Source of the DNA: Cricetomys ansorgei
Taxonomy: Eukaryota > Chordata > Mammalia > Rodentia > Nesomyidae
Reading direction: 5' to 3'
NCBI GenBank assembly: GCA_026225945.1
Contig: JAMJFZ010000289.1
Coordinates: 1,109,001 to 1,173,000, forward strand
Length of the DNA stretch: 64,000 nt
Part shown: piece after piece, positions 1-10,482 of the stretch
Layout: the number at the start of each line of letters is the position of its first letter
Numbering within the stretch: the first letter of the stretch is position 1
Translations under genes and position numbers: made by a program
The notes under the pieces: model-generated
The model's database searches: none
What the model was told of the DNA's origin: nothing
The model's input: only the letters and a program-made list of their open reading frames with translations

Positions 1-110
1 CAAACAAGGTAAAGGTGAAGACAGATACCTGAAGTCCTCTGACCTTCACACAGAAATGCAAGCATTCACTAACAGAAATGTGCACATATGCATACATATA
101 TATTGTACAT

Positions 111-113
<3 letters not shown>

Positions 114-157
<44 letters not shown>
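114..157. repeat. (AG)n microsatellite
   Basis: About 22 uninterrupted AG units, followed by a short purine-rich stretch. Any open frame across it encodes only low-complexity Ser-Leu or Glu-Arg and is not coding. Confidence 0.95.
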
Positions 158-161
<4 letters not shown>

Positions 162-299
162 GAAGGGGGAAAGTGCCAGTAATAGTATAATATACTAGAC
201 CCAGTAGAAGAAAGAGTATCAAGTGTTGAAGATGGGCTGAGCAATTATTACATATTGACAACAACAAATAAAACAAGCAGCGATGACCAGAACTTTCTG

Positions 300-884
300 G
301 CCATCTAACACACAATGAAGAGAATAGACCTAAGACCTTATGATGTAGAATAAGGAATCAAGATACAGACTAAAGTGGTAGAACACCTATTCATCAAGAT
401 CACGATACAGACTAAAGTGATAGAACACCTATTCAATGAGATCACAGTAGAAAATTATTCTCCAAATCTAGGAGAGAAAAATGACATCCAAGAACAGGAG
501 ACATTTAAAATCCCAAACTCAGGCCTAGGAAATGACGGTCCACATTATATCAGAGTACAAACACCAAGAGCACAAGACAAAAAGTGCAAGAAGTTACGAG
601 ACAGGAGCACAGAGTTCTTTGCAAAAGCAACCCTACAAAATAATAGCTGACTCCCCCAGCGGAAATAACAAAGACCAGAAAAACGGAGACTTAACAGATC
701 AATTAAAAGCAGTGACACTGAAGCAGTCACCAAAGCTTCCTAAGAAGGAATAGCCCCAGACAGACAGATTCGGTGCTGAATCCTACCGGCCTGGACACCA
801 ACGCTCCTCCAGCTATTCCAGAAAACAGAATGAGAAGGGTTGCTACCAGAACCATTGTACAAACTCAGAATTTGTTACGGAGGT
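300..884 (+). mobile_element. L1 ORF2 remnant, 5' segment
   Basis: Degraded LINE-1 in sense orientation. The stretch around 700-860 follows the start of the L1 reverse transcriptase region (the part reading roughly 'pgpDgFtaEFYq' in intact copies), with frameshifts and stops. The upstream 375-650 open frame is also L1-like in base composition. The copy is dead and stops where an unrelated repeat is inserted; it resumes near 1247. Confidence 0.65.
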
Positions 885-895
885 TTATTTTCAGT

Positions 896-1188
896 TGTGT
901 TTAAAGCAATTGTTTTTGCGCACTGTTGGGTGAGGGTCTGCCTGGGCCGTGGCAGTTTGTATTGTTTGCAGCTGATGGGTGTTTAATTGCTTATGATCCG
1001 CACCTGAGTAGTTCTGAATCAATGGAAACACCTGACTCAGCTTCTCGGGGTTCCATTGTCGATAGATCCAGTACGGCACTGGCCAGGATGGTGGTTCCCT
1101 CTGCTGAGGTCTGGCAGAGTTTGTACATATAAGAATGCCTCCATCTCTTCCTTGCTGAGCAGTCCCAGCAGCAGTGTACTGATACACA
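896..1188 (+). mobile_element. Unclassified LTR-like dispersed repeat, copy A
   Basis: A block of about 290 bp interrupting the L1. It begins TGTG and ends ACACA, which suits an LTR, and has a clear homologue at 27425-27725 sharing landmarks such as CACCTGAG-AGTTCTGAA, AACACCTGA and GAATATGCCTCCAT (here GAATGCCTCCAT). I do not recognise the family with confidence. It could instead be a SINE-like or L1 3'-end fragment, because A-rich DNA follows it. Confidence 0.6.
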
Positions 1189-1246
1189 GAATGGTCCCGA
1201 AAACAACCTGGATAAGAACAGAAAAATAAAATAAAACTAAATTAAA

Positions 1247-2440
1247 CTAAAAAAGAAAACTGTAGCCCAACTTCCCTGGTGAACATAGTTGTACAAATTA
1301 TTCATAAAAATTCTTGTCACCAGAACTCAACAACACATTTTAAACTAGCATACAGCATGATAGTTGGTTTAATTACACTGATGCCAGTGATCTAATATAC
1401 ACACAAATTATTAAATGCAATACAGCACAAAAATAGAGTCGAGGATAAAAACACAGGGTCATCTCCACAATGCAGAAAAGGGTTGGACAAAATTCCACAC
1501 CCTTTTATGAGGCTATCATGCTCATGTGCCGGATGAAACCATACTGTGAGAACGGCGATCTTACCAAAAGGCCTGGAAGTTCAGTGCAATCCTCCAGCAA
1601 AATCTCAGTAACATTTTTCAGAGAACTAGAAAAAAAGTATTAAAATTCACGTGGAAGCATGATCAATATCCGGTAGAGCAACACTGAGTACGTGGACAGT
1701 GCTAAAGGTATCAGGGCATCCCAAGTCCTGACTTCAAACTATATTCCAGAGGTTTATTCAGAAATCTGTGTACTGACATCAGGAAAACAGAAGCGTAGAC
1801 CAATGGAGTGTAAGAGAGGACATGGACATAAATCCACACAGCTACACATATGTGACTCTCAACGAAGGGACCGAACATTGTCGCAAAGGCAGCATTTCTA
1901 ACATATCATGCTGGGGAAACCTGACATCCAGATGAAGAATGAAATTAGATCTCTTTCTCTCACCTTGTACAAAATCATCTCAAAACAGATCAAAGGCCTT
2001 AAAGTAAGACCTGAACATTTGAAACCACTGCAGGGAAACATGTAAAGATATTGGGATAATCAACAGATTTCTGAGTGAAATTCAAACAGCTCAGGAAATA
2101 ATTTGAATAGTTGAAAATGAGATTGCATCAATTTGAAAAACTTCTGCACAGAAAAGGGAACAGCTCACAGGGTGAAAAGAGCATCTACAGAATGCTACCT
2201 CTAAATCTCATACCCCAAATATATAACTTCTTCCAAAAAAGAAACACCAAAGAACAAATAGCCCAATCAAGAAACAGGCAAATGAACTGTATGTACAGAG
2301 TTATCAGAAATAGGAGAAATGGTTGGAATATACATGAGAAAAATGTTTCCATCTCTAGCCATCTCGAGTACAAGAATCCAAGCTCCACTGAGATTCCATA
2401 TCACCCGGGTCAGAATGACGATCATCAGGAAAGCAAGAAC
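1247..2440 (+). mobile_element. L1 ORF2 remnant, middle segment
   Basis: The L1 resumes with the block matching 'aaccccaatatccctgatgaac', then the palm and thumb regions. A stretch near 1640-1830 follows the L1 blocks for 'aaattcatatggaag', 'ttcaaactatac' and 'agaccaatggaa'. From 1960 to 2440 it continues into the ORF2 C-terminal part, including 'actgagattccatatcacc' at about 2386. It has many stops and indels and no intact frame. Confidence 0.8.
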
Positions 2441-2635
2441 CGGGGCTGGAGTCAAAAGCACTGGCTGCTCTTGCAGAGGATCCCGGTTTGGTTCTCAGCA
2501 CCCACATGGTGGCTCACAACTGTCTGTTACTCCAGTTCCAGGGGATCTGACACCCTCTTCTGGTCTCGGCAGCCCATACGCATGTGCTGCACATAAATAT
2601 GTGTAAGCAGAACACTTAGACAGGTCACGTATTAA
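2441..2635 (+). mobile_element. B2/B3-class SINE inserted in the L1
   Basis: Begins GGGGCTGGAG, has an internal deletion in the tRNA-like head, then carries the B2/B3 landmarks GAGGATCC, CACATGGTGGCTCACAAC and CTCCAGTTCCAGGGGATC. The last block is typical of B3 rather than young Mus B2. Diverged flanks (GAAAGCAAGAACC and GAAAGTAAAAAGCC) look like target-site duplications, placing the insertion after the L1. Confidence 0.85.
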
Positions 2636-2936
2636 AAACTAAAGAAAGTAAAAAGCCACAAATGCTGGTCCGCTGGTCCGCTGGTCCACTGTTAGATTAG
2701 TTCTGCCATTATGGCGAACTGTGTGGAGGTTCCTGGAAAAACTAAAGCTAGAAATACTGAAAATACTATGTGATCCCTACCATACTATAGCTATAACTGG
2801 GTTATACACCCAGAGAGATCTCAGTCAGCACATACTCGCATACACATGTGTATCTTGACACTATTCACAATAGGAAAAGCTGTTACAGAAGTAGCCCAGG
2901 TCCCCATCAGTAAATGAGTGTATAAAGAAAAAGTGG
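2636..2936 (+). mobile_element. L1 ORF2 remnant, 3' segment
   Basis: Continuation of the same L1 through the ORF2 C-terminal end: blocks for 'actatggaaatcagtatggag', 'aactaaaaatagaactacc' and 'cactattcacaatagc' are recognisable. An 8-bp unit, GCTGGTCC, is repeated three times at 2664-2687 within it. Confidence 0.8.
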
Positions 2937-3191
2937 CATTGGGTCTGAGGAGATCTAGTCCAGTCAATAGAGCGCTTGCCACCCAAGCATGAGGACCTGG
3001 ATTCAATCCGCAGATCCACCCTCACACACACACAAACACACACACACACAAAGATGATCACGGCAGCAAGCACCTGCAACCCCAGTGCTGGGGAGGAGGA
3101 GACAGGAGGATCCTAGGGCTTTCTGGCCAGCTTGTCTAGCCTACGTGGGAAGTGTTAGACTAATATGGGACTCTGGCTGAATGTAAAATAA

Positions 3192-3258
<67 letters not shown>

Positions 3259-3365
3259 GACGTAGATTGCTCCTGAGAAACAACACCCAAGTTAGACGTT
3301 TGGCCTTCACACACATACGCTCTCACATCAATTTGCACCCACATGAAACAAATCTCCATGAAAGG
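2937..3365 (+). mobile_element. B4 SINE with expanded internal simple repeats
   Basis: The tRNA/ID-like head (AGAGCGCTTGCC) and a B1-like body (CCCAGTGCTGGGGAGG, then GGCCAGCTTGTCTAGCC) are fused as in B4. The A-rich linker has become a GATA array, and the tail block 'aacaacacccaagttag' follows it. Target-site-like repeats GAAAAAGTGG (2927-2936) and GAAAATGCGG (3531-3540) flank the whole insertion. Confidence 0.8.
3190..3260. repeat. (GATA)n microsatellite
   Basis: About 17 units of GATA with one AAAT interruption, inside the B4 SINE at the place where its A-rich linker should be. Confidence 0.97.
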
Positions 3366-3367
3366 GA

Positions 3368-3442
<75 letters not shown>

Positions 3443-3530
3443 GAAAGGAAGAAAAGAGAGGGATGGAGGGAGGGATGGGGAAAGGGAGGGAGGGAAGGAG
3501 GGGAGGGAGGTCAGGAGGGAGGGAAGGAAG
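3366..3530. repeat. (GA)n then GGGA/GGAA polypurine tract
   Basis: About 25 GA units grade into GAAA, GGGA and GGAA repeats, giving about 165 bp of almost pure purine on the + strand. It forms the tail of the B4 insertion. Open frames here on either strand are artefacts of the repeat. Confidence 0.95.
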
Positions 3531-3805
3531 GAAAATGCGGTATATATACACAACAGAATATTATCCAGCCGTAAGGAAGAGCTGGCCTGGAGCCTGCAGG
3601 AGAACGGATGAAAGAGCAGATTGTTGTGACGAGGGAAATAAGGCAGGCTTAGAGAATCAATATTAAGTATTCACTCTCACATGTGATGCCTGTATTTTTT
3701 TTAAAAGATAGGAAAATAGATGGGGAACTGTTGAGAAAGAGGAATGGAACGAGGGCCTAAGAGAGTAATGGAGGTTCGAAATGGTCACAGTAGTGAATCA
3801 GGGCC
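3531..3805 (+). mobile_element. L1 3' terminal remnant
   Basis: Starts with the L1 block 'tggtatatatacacaatggaatattatacagcc' in diverged form, passes 'ttaagtattctctctcatatgtg' near 3662, and ends in the 3' UTR-like 'gagagtaatggagg'. It closes the L1 copy that begins near 300. Confidence 0.8.
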
Positions 3806-4190
3806 CCAGACCTTAGTAACCCTGAGACCTTAGCACAACTGACTCCATGATGGAATGGCCACTCAGGTGTGAGACTCAGCAGGTAGACAGCACCACTCGC
3901 CAAAACTAAAACGGAGGCCCTAGTCCATCAAAGTCCATATCGTTCGGGGAAAGTCTCAAAATGTACTAACCTTGCCTGTTGGCTTCTGTAGTTCTGCTTC
4001 TGGCTAACTTTTCTTGTGAACTGAAGCATGTCAACCCAGAACATGGTTTTTGTGCTTAAAAGCTCACCCTGAGGAAGGCTCAGGACTACACCCAGTGTAG
4101 TCGCCAGCCAGCTAATAAAGAGCTTCTGTTGGCTTAAACCCATGTCCGAGCAGTCTTCTCTGGTGAATACCCCACAGCAGTCGGTGGTAT
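3806..4190 (+). mobile_element. Endogenous retrovirus LTR (solo, approximate ends)
   Basis: An LTR-like layout on the + strand: a C/T-rich upstream part, a TTAAAA box near 4056, an AATAAA polyadenylation signal at about 4113 in the phrase 'ctaataaagagcttc', then a short U5-like end finishing near CCCCACA. No internal retroviral sequence adjoins it, so it is probably a solo LTR. The family is not assigned; the boundaries are estimated to within some tens of bases. Confidence 0.6.
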
Positions 4191-6171
4191 GTATGTATGA
4201 AAATGTTACAGGGAAACCCACTGTTTTGAACGATATATACAAATTAATTTTTTATAATTACTAGAAAAAAAAGACAAGAAGCATTTGCTCTTCAGTATAG
4301 CTGATGTTCCTCACACTCAGTTGCTTCTGGAAATGCCACATCTTCACAGAGGGTTTTCTCATCCACCCTTTCTTTGCAGGAATAATGAGACTAGGTTGGC
4401 TTTTCTGGTATTTTCCTCAGACTAGGAAACATCAGTAGCTTTTATACAAAGCAGCCAGGCCTTTCTAGCTTATCTATCATGAGCTGGAGTCCTCAAGGCG
4501 TGTTGTTTTAACGTGTGTAGTAACGAGTAGCTGTTACTGGATTGGAGCACTTTCTTCTCCTCTAAGAACACACCAGAATTCGCCAAACCTCAGTTGGTGA
4601 TGGCTCCTGGCTTACCCAGTGTTTTACTCTTGGGGATTGTAGAGTTTTCTTGTGTCGGTCAATGCATTTTAATTCAAAAGCCTAAACACTCAGTGTTCAT
4701 TCAGTATCTGAGTTAAGAAAGCCATAATGGATATTGTATAGTGACCTCACAGACAGAAGGAACCCAAGGCAATGAAATGCCTCTAGAAGTAGCCAGAGCA
4801 GGGACCTGAGACTCTGACCCTTACCCTAACAAGCGAGGATTGATAGAAACCTCGAGAGGGTGGCAAGATAGTCCCTGAGCACAGGCTAGGCTTGGTCTAC
4901 CAAGTCTGAAAAGATGGAGGTCATCTACATCACCATTACCGGACAGTCATGAATACACAAAGCATTGATCTATCTTGAAAGCATTTTTTCTTTATATCAA
5001 TCAGTTAAATTTGGGTGTTTTTCTTGCCTACTCTCCTTGGGTGATAAGGGAAGATGAAGGCTAAGGAAAACTCCAGGGAGGTCATGTTTGACTCAGTCAG
5101 GGAAGAGTACCTTCACCTTCCTTCAGAACTGCTGAGATGTTGGCTTTAGAGAGAACAGAAGTCTCCCAGACACAGGACCACCTGCACTTTTGGTTGTTCC
5201 TCTCAAATATGCCTCCCATGGACAACTGTCTCTGACTAACTAGACTCACAAGTCAACAAATGATTCTTGAATTTGAACTTACTACGTTCATTGTTGTAAT
5301 TACCAATGACCCTGATGTCATTGTTGGTGTGGATCCCTCAAGACTTGGAAGTCAGTATAAGATGTGGAGAATCTGTCAAATTAGATTTTTCTTGCAACAG
5401 GTATCCTGTTTAAAGAACAAAGATGAGTTTTATCACCTAGGCATGGGAAAGGCAGACACAATGGCCAGTTAAAAGTCACCAAATTTTTTGAGACATTCAC
5501 CCTTTTCCAAGGTGAGTTGGAAGGTATTGAAACACATGCCCTTGTTAGAAATGCTCAAGGGAACAGTGTGTAACATGGGACACAAGGTGAGGAAGAAGCA
5601 GGGAGTTAATGTTTGTTGGGGACCCCCTCAACCCGTAGTTATTAGCCTCAAGATCTACTGGAATTTGGCCATGGGGTTTTTGTCTTTCCATTCTTCTTTC
5701 CAAATTCCATCCTTTGGAATGGAAATATTTATTTGATCCCTATCCTGCCATGGTAGCTTGGAAGGACATAACTTGTTCGGTTTCGCGTAGGTCCACAGCT
5801 GGAAGAACTTTGCTTCAGCAGTATAACTCATGTATTGAATCTCACTCGTGTCCAACTTAAACAGTATTTGATGAGATTTTGGACTTAAACTTTAAACTTG
5901 GAGTAAGTTAAGATGTTTGAGGCTAAATTGACATCCACTCACAAAGTAAAAATTAGTTTTCCCAATGGAGTCTCATTGGGTATACAAACCGCAACCGAGC
6001 GCCGGCCCCACAGCCAGCAGTAGATGGCCAATTCAAAACAAACTCAGTGGGACTGTAGGAGATATTTTTTAAATTTCATAATGCTTTGTCTGGCATTATT
6101 TTTTACATTACTGGTCTTTTGCTTACATATTATGGTTTCCAATTTGTGTTTTAATGGGCTTTCTGTTTCTC
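4191..6171. other. Mostly unique intergenic DNA
   Basis: No recognisable repeat family, RNA gene or splice-bounded open frame. Short open frames at 5260-5472 and 5488-5736 on the + strand have no features I recognise and no supporting signals. Confidence 0.6.
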
Positions 6172-6195
6172 TGTGTGTGTGTGTGTATGTGTGTG

Positions 6196-6226
<31 letters not shown>

Positions 6227-6236
6227 TGTGTGTGTT
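6172..6236. repeat. (TG)n microsatellite
   Basis: TG repeat of about 65 bp with a few interruptions, followed by a T-rich stretch. Confidence 0.95.
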
Positions 6237-7339
6237 TCTCATGCTTTTTCTTTGTTTTTCTTTTCTGTTTGTTTTGTTCTGTTCTGATTAGTTGGTTGAT
6301 TTGCCTGTTTGTTGTCTAAAGAGAGAAAGAAATGTCTGGAGTTGGATGGGTGAGGAAGATCAGGGAGGAGGTGAGGGAGGGGTACCTGTGATCAGAATGT
6401 ATTGTATAAATATCTGCTTTCAATTTAAAAAGATTTTGGAGGCTATTGGTATAAAAACTATATATTTGAGGAAGGAGGGCTTGAACTCTGGGGAGGGAAG
6501 GAATGGTGTTCAACATGATTATCTGTGTTGCCTCTGAACACATCTGCCGAAGCCCCAAATACGATTGTATTTAGAGGTAGAGTCCCTGGGAAATGATTAG
6601 GTCAGGAAAGTGGAACCCTCATGAAAGCAGTTCATGCTATTTATAGACATGACCACCTACAAACTTCCTCAGCTTTTCTGATACAAGAAGGCAGTAGAAG
6701 ATAGCTATTTACCCACAAGCTTTGACAGGAAACACAGCCCTTCTTCCAAAAGTAATTAGACAGAGTTTATTCAGAGCCAAATATGAGTGATGATTAGCCA
6801 GGACACAGATTCAGGTTTCTCTGAATGATGTATCCCACCATGGGAGTGATTAGATAAAACTGTCAGCACAAAAGCACAAAAGATAGTCATCAATCAATGT
6901 ACTTGCCAAATATATTGGTGGAGATGGCAGGTAGACTGGTTCTAGCAAAGCAGGGGAAAATCTGTTACAGGTCTCAGATGTCACCTGTTGACAGTCTAGC
7001 TTGGGTGGTAGAAGTTAGTGGTCTGCTAAGAATACATTCCAAATGTTTGACATGAAAGTCAAAAGAATGTTAGGTCAGATACAGAGGTAAATAAAAATGG
7101 CTTTAAAAGGAGTAAAGATAGCTCAAGATAATTTTGTCGCTTGATCTGCAACATTCTAATTCTCTACAATCAAGAATTCAGCCAGTCTATAGGTTTGGCC
7201 TTTCTAGCAAGTGGGAAGTCGCCAGACACCGAGTCTGCCAGCACCCTCATCTTAAACATTTCAGCTTGTGAAAAAATACATTCTGTTGCTTTTAAGACAC
7301 CCACTTGCAGTGCAGTGGCACAAAATGCCTGTGGAGATT
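6237..7339. other. Unique DNA
   Basis: No repeat or gene recognised. The first 60 bp are T/G-rich. Confidence 0.55.
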
Positions 7340-7517
7340 AATCTTGATTTTGTGTTGTTTTTGGCTTTTGGCTTTTTAGAGGTAGAGTTTCTCCGTTGTA
7401 ACTCTGGCTGTCCTGAAACTCACTCTGTAGACCAGGCTGGCCTCAGACTCACGGAGATCCACCTGCCTCTGCCTCCCCAGTGCTGGGATTAAAGGCATCA
7501 CCATTACCACCCAGGTT
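7340..7517 (-). mobile_element. B1 SINE, antisense
   Basis: Reverse complement of B1: 'ccaggctggcctcagactcac', 'gcctctgcctcccc' and 'agtgctgggattaaaggc' are all present. On its sense strand it has the GAGTTACAACGG variant in place of the Mus GGGCTACACAG. It is diverged by about 10-15%. Confidence 0.95.
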
Positions 7518-8009
7518 TAATCGTGATTTTTAGCTTAATTGTTTGAGACATGCCTAGGCCAGTGTGAGGCATTCCGGAGATCAGTCAGCCCTGAATAGGG
7601 GTGTCCCTATCACAGGGGCTGGGTTCCCAGTGGAATGAAGGACAGGAGAGGCCTGCCAGTGTAAACATTTCTCTTGTTGTCTGCTACCTGGACACCATGA
7701 TGCAAGCTCCTCCCCTCGCCTGCCACATCTCCCACTGTGATGGATGACAGCTTCTGAAACCATGACCCTTCCTTTAAAATCACTGTGTAAAATCGCTACC
7801 ATACTTCCAAACCCTGACTCTGTTTCTGTTCCTATCTGACTGTGGACCTGAGACAGAAAGTTTTGTGAATGAAAGGTAGTCTACAGACCGCCACTTTGAG
7901 TAGTACCAGGCTAGAGACTATTGAGTACAGTGAATTTCATTTGATGGTGGACCTGGGGTAGGACTTGTGCAGAACATGTACAATGTGTACATCTGTGAGC
8001 ACCTTTGAA
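7518..8009. other. Unique DNA
   Basis: No gene or repeat recognised. It lies just downstream, on the minus strand, of the candidate exon at 8010-8433; no AATAAA is seen there. Confidence 0.5.
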
Positions 8010-8433
8010 TCATCTTGTCATCAGAAAGCATCTGTGCTCAGGAGGATTTTGTTGAATGGGATACAAAATAGACCTCAAGGTTTCTGTCTCATCAACAAAT
8101 GCAAATTGTTCTTCTGTGTGAAAAGAACTGTCACAGGCACGAAGGGCAGACTCTAGAACAAGGAGATTAGAAGGAAAGTGCAAACTGTGTGCGGAGGATG
8201 AAGGCAAGAAGAGAGGCGTATTGTTAGCAAAGGATAGTAAGCACATGTTGACCAGGATCATGTAGGCAAACCAATCTTCAAGGACCTCAGGAAGGTCATT
8301 GGCAGAGTCTGTCTCAGTCAGAGATACCTCGACTTCTGGAGAGTACTCTTCCAGCTTTGTAACCTGGGCTTGCACGTCGTTGATTGGTTTGGTAAAGTGG
8401 TCAGCTGAACTTCCTGGAACGAGTTTCAAGTTC
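8010..8433 (-). other. Candidate terminal exon or chance open frame
   Basis: The minus strand is open from 8459 to a TGA at 8010-8012. An in-frame stop at 8460-8462 lies just upstream. Between them sits a good splice-acceptor-like site: a pyrimidine-rich run ending CTTTCCCAG at 8434, so an exon would start at 8433 in phase 2. About 140 codons follow. The first 60 residues are acidic and complex (FTKPINDVQAQVTKLEEYS within it); the rest is less protein-like. There is no ATG at the start and no polyadenylation signal close downstream. I do not recognise the product. It may be a terminal exon, an old pseudo-exon or chance. Confidence 0.25.
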
Positions 8434-8523
8434 CTGGGAAAGGCTAAGTGGGGAAGAGGTCAAACAGCAAAATATGCAGCTAGATAACCCTTCAGCTTAC
8501 TCCTGAGCGATAATGACAAAGTC

Positions 8524-8526
<3 letters not shown>

Positions 8527-8566
<40 letters not shown>
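8527..8566. repeat. (TG)n microsatellite
   Basis: About 20 uninterrupted TG units followed by a GGTGGGG stretch. Confidence 0.97.
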
Positions 8567-8567
<1 letters not shown>

Positions 8568-9265
8568 TGGGGTTGTCTGGTGCCCAAAGTTTAGTGAATC
8601 TGCTCTTCGTGAAGAGTGCCTAAAATTCCAGCAGCTCTCTGTTACACTAACTGTTACTGGAACAAAATCGCATCCTCATTTCCCCAGATCTCTTAGTGTG
8701 CACACACTACTATTCCTATAAGATCAATGTTGGGCCCCAGCACTCAGCACTTCTGGGTTGCTCTCACCTGCAGCTGGTTCTTACCAGCCGGCTGGTTTCT
8801 AACTACTCCTGGGCTCTACAATGGTGATTGAGGCCAGCTGACACCTGGCCTCAGGCAGTTGGATTTGCTCAGAAGTGACTCACCAGACATCCAGACTCTC
8901 CCTAAAGTGACATGTAAGGGACAGGAGGAAGGAAGTTGGGACTTTAGTCTCTGGTCTTGCTTAACTGAAAGATAGGATCCGTGGTTCTGAGTTTCTTGTT
9001 TCCTAAGGTTACAAAAAATTTTTTTTATTTCATTTCCATAGTGTTTTAATAGCAATTTTATGCTAACGCAACATACGCTTACTGTGTAGATAATTGTTCC
9101 AAATATACCCGTGCATACGGAACTTTTCAGAACACTGGTGGTTCAGTTACAGCCAAGCTATTATCTAAGCACGTCTGATCCAAGGTCATATAGTAGGCAC
9201 CACGTCTCTGTTTCTATTCCTTTGTACCTTGGAGACGGAAAGGAATTTGGAGTTCATTTATTCCT
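8567..9265. other. Unique DNA
   Basis: No feature recognised apart from a short T-run near 9017. Confidence 0.5.
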
Positions 9266-9380
9266 CACCCTGTTTTCTAGAAATATGAGGAAACTGAGGC
9301 CTGTGGCTATGAAATGAACAGAGCAAGGTCTTACAATGAGTTACAGAGAGAATCAGGCTTTCACTCCCTGTACTCCTCGC
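9266..9380 (-). mobile_element. MIR fragment, antisense
   Basis: The stretch 'atgaggaaactgaggc' followed by a diverged 'aaggtcttacaatgag' matches the reverse complement of the MIR core (CCTCAGTTTCCTCAT). Short and old. Confidence 0.5.
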
Positions 9381-10089
9381 CAGTATTGCTCTGGTCACTA
9401 TCCTCCCTGGTTTTGCAGAAGTCAAAGTTCATAAAATAAACTCTCAGTGTAACTGCTGTGGACATGTAGTCATGAATTATAGCACAAGATGCTGATTGAA
9501 TCCTCGCCTGCCAGCTCATGCCCTAGCCCCAACGCCTGCTCCCTGAGTGGCCACAGGGATTACTCTATTCTCACTGTTAATTAGCGTGCTGATAAGCAAA
9601 AGGCCCCTATGAAATTCACCCATAGAATAGCAGTGTGATCAGAGTCTGTCCTCCAGGAGGGCAAAGCGAGGCACTGAGGCAAGCTGCCATTTGAAAGTGT
9701 GATCGTGGAGTCAGAGCCCGTGTCAGTTCAAAGAACACAATGGCAGCAAACCACAGCTCTATGTGGTTTGGAGCTGTGAGGACAGAGAGCCAGGAGCATG
9801 CAGCAGCCAGCAAGAAGACAATGGAGCAGACGCACAGTCAGACCCGGAACCTGCTCTCTCGCCCCCGCCCCTCACCACAACCCCTGAGTCAGTGCGGTCT
9901 TTACTGCCACGTCACTGAACAGGGCCCGCTGTTAGCCCTCACCGTGCCTGCTAGTCCCTGGTAGCGTCTCCTTCTTTTTTAACCTACTGAAAGGGTAGTT
10001 GTTTGGGAACTCCAGTGACGCGATTGGTTAGTGCCTCCTACTCATGTGAAAGCGTAGTTATTAAACTGCAACACGAATGAGTGATTTAG
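9381..10089. other. Unique DNA
   Basis: No gene recognised. The short open frame on the + strand at 9740-9964 lacks any supporting signal. Confidence 0.5.
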
Positions 10090-10482
10090 GTTGGGGAATT
10101 AGCTTAGTAGGCAAAGTGCTTACCACACAGGCCAGATGACCCAAGTCCATCCCCAGAACCCACAAAACAACACAATACAACAGCAGCAAAATCCTAGGCA
10201 TGAGGGTGTACACGTGTAATTCTAGCACTACAGCTGCAGGACAAGACAGGCAGATCCCTGTGGATTGTGGACAAGCCCATCTAGCTTACTTGGAGAGGTC
10301 TAAGCAAGTGAGAAACCCTTTCTCGAAAGTACAGCACGCGCGCACACAGACACACACACACACACACACACATTCAAACATACCACAAAAAACCAGGTAG
10401 TCAGCACCTGAGGAGGAGTGATACCCAAGGTATCTCGTGTTTACAAGCATGCACACAGATATGCAAATGACACATGCATGTG
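10090..10482 (+). mobile_element. B4 SINE with CA expansion
   Basis: An ID-like head (GGTTGGGGAATTAGCTTAGT) joins a B1-like body ('gggtgtacacgtgtaattctagcac', 'caggcagatccctg', 'gagaaaccctttctcg'). A CA array follows, then the B4 tail block 'cagcacctgagga...acccaagg' and CATGCACACA. The CA array replaces the internal A-rich linker, as the GATA array does in the B4 at 2937. Confidence 0.75.
10334..10372. repeat. (CA)n microsatellite
   Basis: CA repeat with a short CGCG start, inside the B4 SINE. Confidence 0.95.

Noticed and set aside
3141..3611. Open frames on both strands
   Set aside because: They translate GATA, GA and GGGA microsatellites.
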